Source of the DNA: JBCCRH01 sp039208045
Lineage (GTDB): Bacteria > Bacteroidota > Bacteroidia > Chitinophagales > Saprospiraceae
Assembly: GCA_039208045.1 (NCBI GenBank)
Contig: JBCCRH010000378.1
Coordinates: 1 to 6,093, forward strand
Length of the DNA: 6,093 bases
Direction of reading: 5' to 3'
Part shown: piece by piece, positions 6,043-6,093 of the stretch
Layout: each line of letters starts with the position of its first letter
Numbering within the stretch: position 1 is the first letter of the stretch
The notes under the pieces: generated by a model
Told to the model about the DNA's origin: nothing
What the model saw: only the letters and a program-made list of their open reading frames with translations
Databases searched by the model: none
Translations under genes and position numbers: made by a program

Positions 6043-6093
6043 CATCAAGGAGGACTAGGTATTGGTATTGATCTAGATACTGGCACCTTACAG
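6025..6093 (+). pseudogene. Inverted internal fragment of an alpha-L-glutamate-ligase-like ATP-grasp gene
   Basis: Plus-strand codons from 6025 read DGKANLHQGG, then LGIGIDLDTGTLQ at the window edge. This is a hallmark central motif of the same ATP-grasp family (family members read like SDGKANLHQGAIGVG). It normally lies some 35-60 residues before the YLGIDIVID segment that is found here on the opposite strand. The fragment therefore belongs to the same gene or a close relative but is inverted. It is open to the window end. Confidence 0.8.

Noticed and set aside
6043..6048. TTG/ATG start for an 81-residue ATP-grasp protein
   Set aside because: The family continues far upstream. The start and the stops beyond it exist only because the sequence inverts at the junction.

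Overview
The window looks like chromosome of a Bacteroidota bacterium, probably from a Saprospiria-like lineage. The evidence is an ECF sigma factor / FecR anti-sigma / TonB-dependent receptor operon whose receptor begins with an STN domain and a carboxypeptidase-like domain, weak or absent Shine-Dalgarno sequences before most starts, and AT-leaning intergenic DNA with short palindromic repeats. Phylum is a fairly safe inference; anything finer is a guess.

All complete genes are on the minus strand, so transcription runs right to left. From the right come: the C-terminal part of an ATP-grasp protein of the alpha-L-glutamate-ligase-like (RimK-related) family (to 5803); a 53-residue single-pass membrane protein (5792-5631); and a secreted outer-membrane beta-barrel protein of unknown function (5567-4422). 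These three are closely spaced and may form one transcript. A strong 14-bp inverted repeat (4375-4422) separates them from the second unit: ECF sigma factor (4329-3826), FecR-type anti-sigma factor (3765-2857) and TonB-dependent receptor (2853-244). This second unit is a classical cell-surface signalling cassette. The receptor senses and imports a substrate, its periplasmic STN domain signals to FecR across the periplasm, and the sigma factor is released to transcribe target genes.

Both ends of the window are abnormal. Positions 1 to about 235 carry, on the plus strand, a diverged inverted copy (about 90% identical, no indels) of the last ~76 codons of the receptor gene, tail to tail with the intact gene and broken by an in-frame TGA. 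At the right end, the minus strand encodes the late part of the ATP-grasp gene, while the plus strand from about 6025 to 6093 encodes an earlier part of the same family (DGKANLHQGG...). The two meet in a fold-back junction that cannot be an ordinary gene. The right junction looks like a fold-back chimera or inversion at a short inverted repeat. The left one looks more like a diverged, decaying paralogue, although an assembly cause is not excluded.

A further oddity is a palindromic REP-like repeat present twice, 69 bp apart. One copy lies between genes; the other lies in frame inside the signal-peptide coding region of the beta-barrel gene. No RNA gene, CRISPR array, transposase or phage gene was seen.
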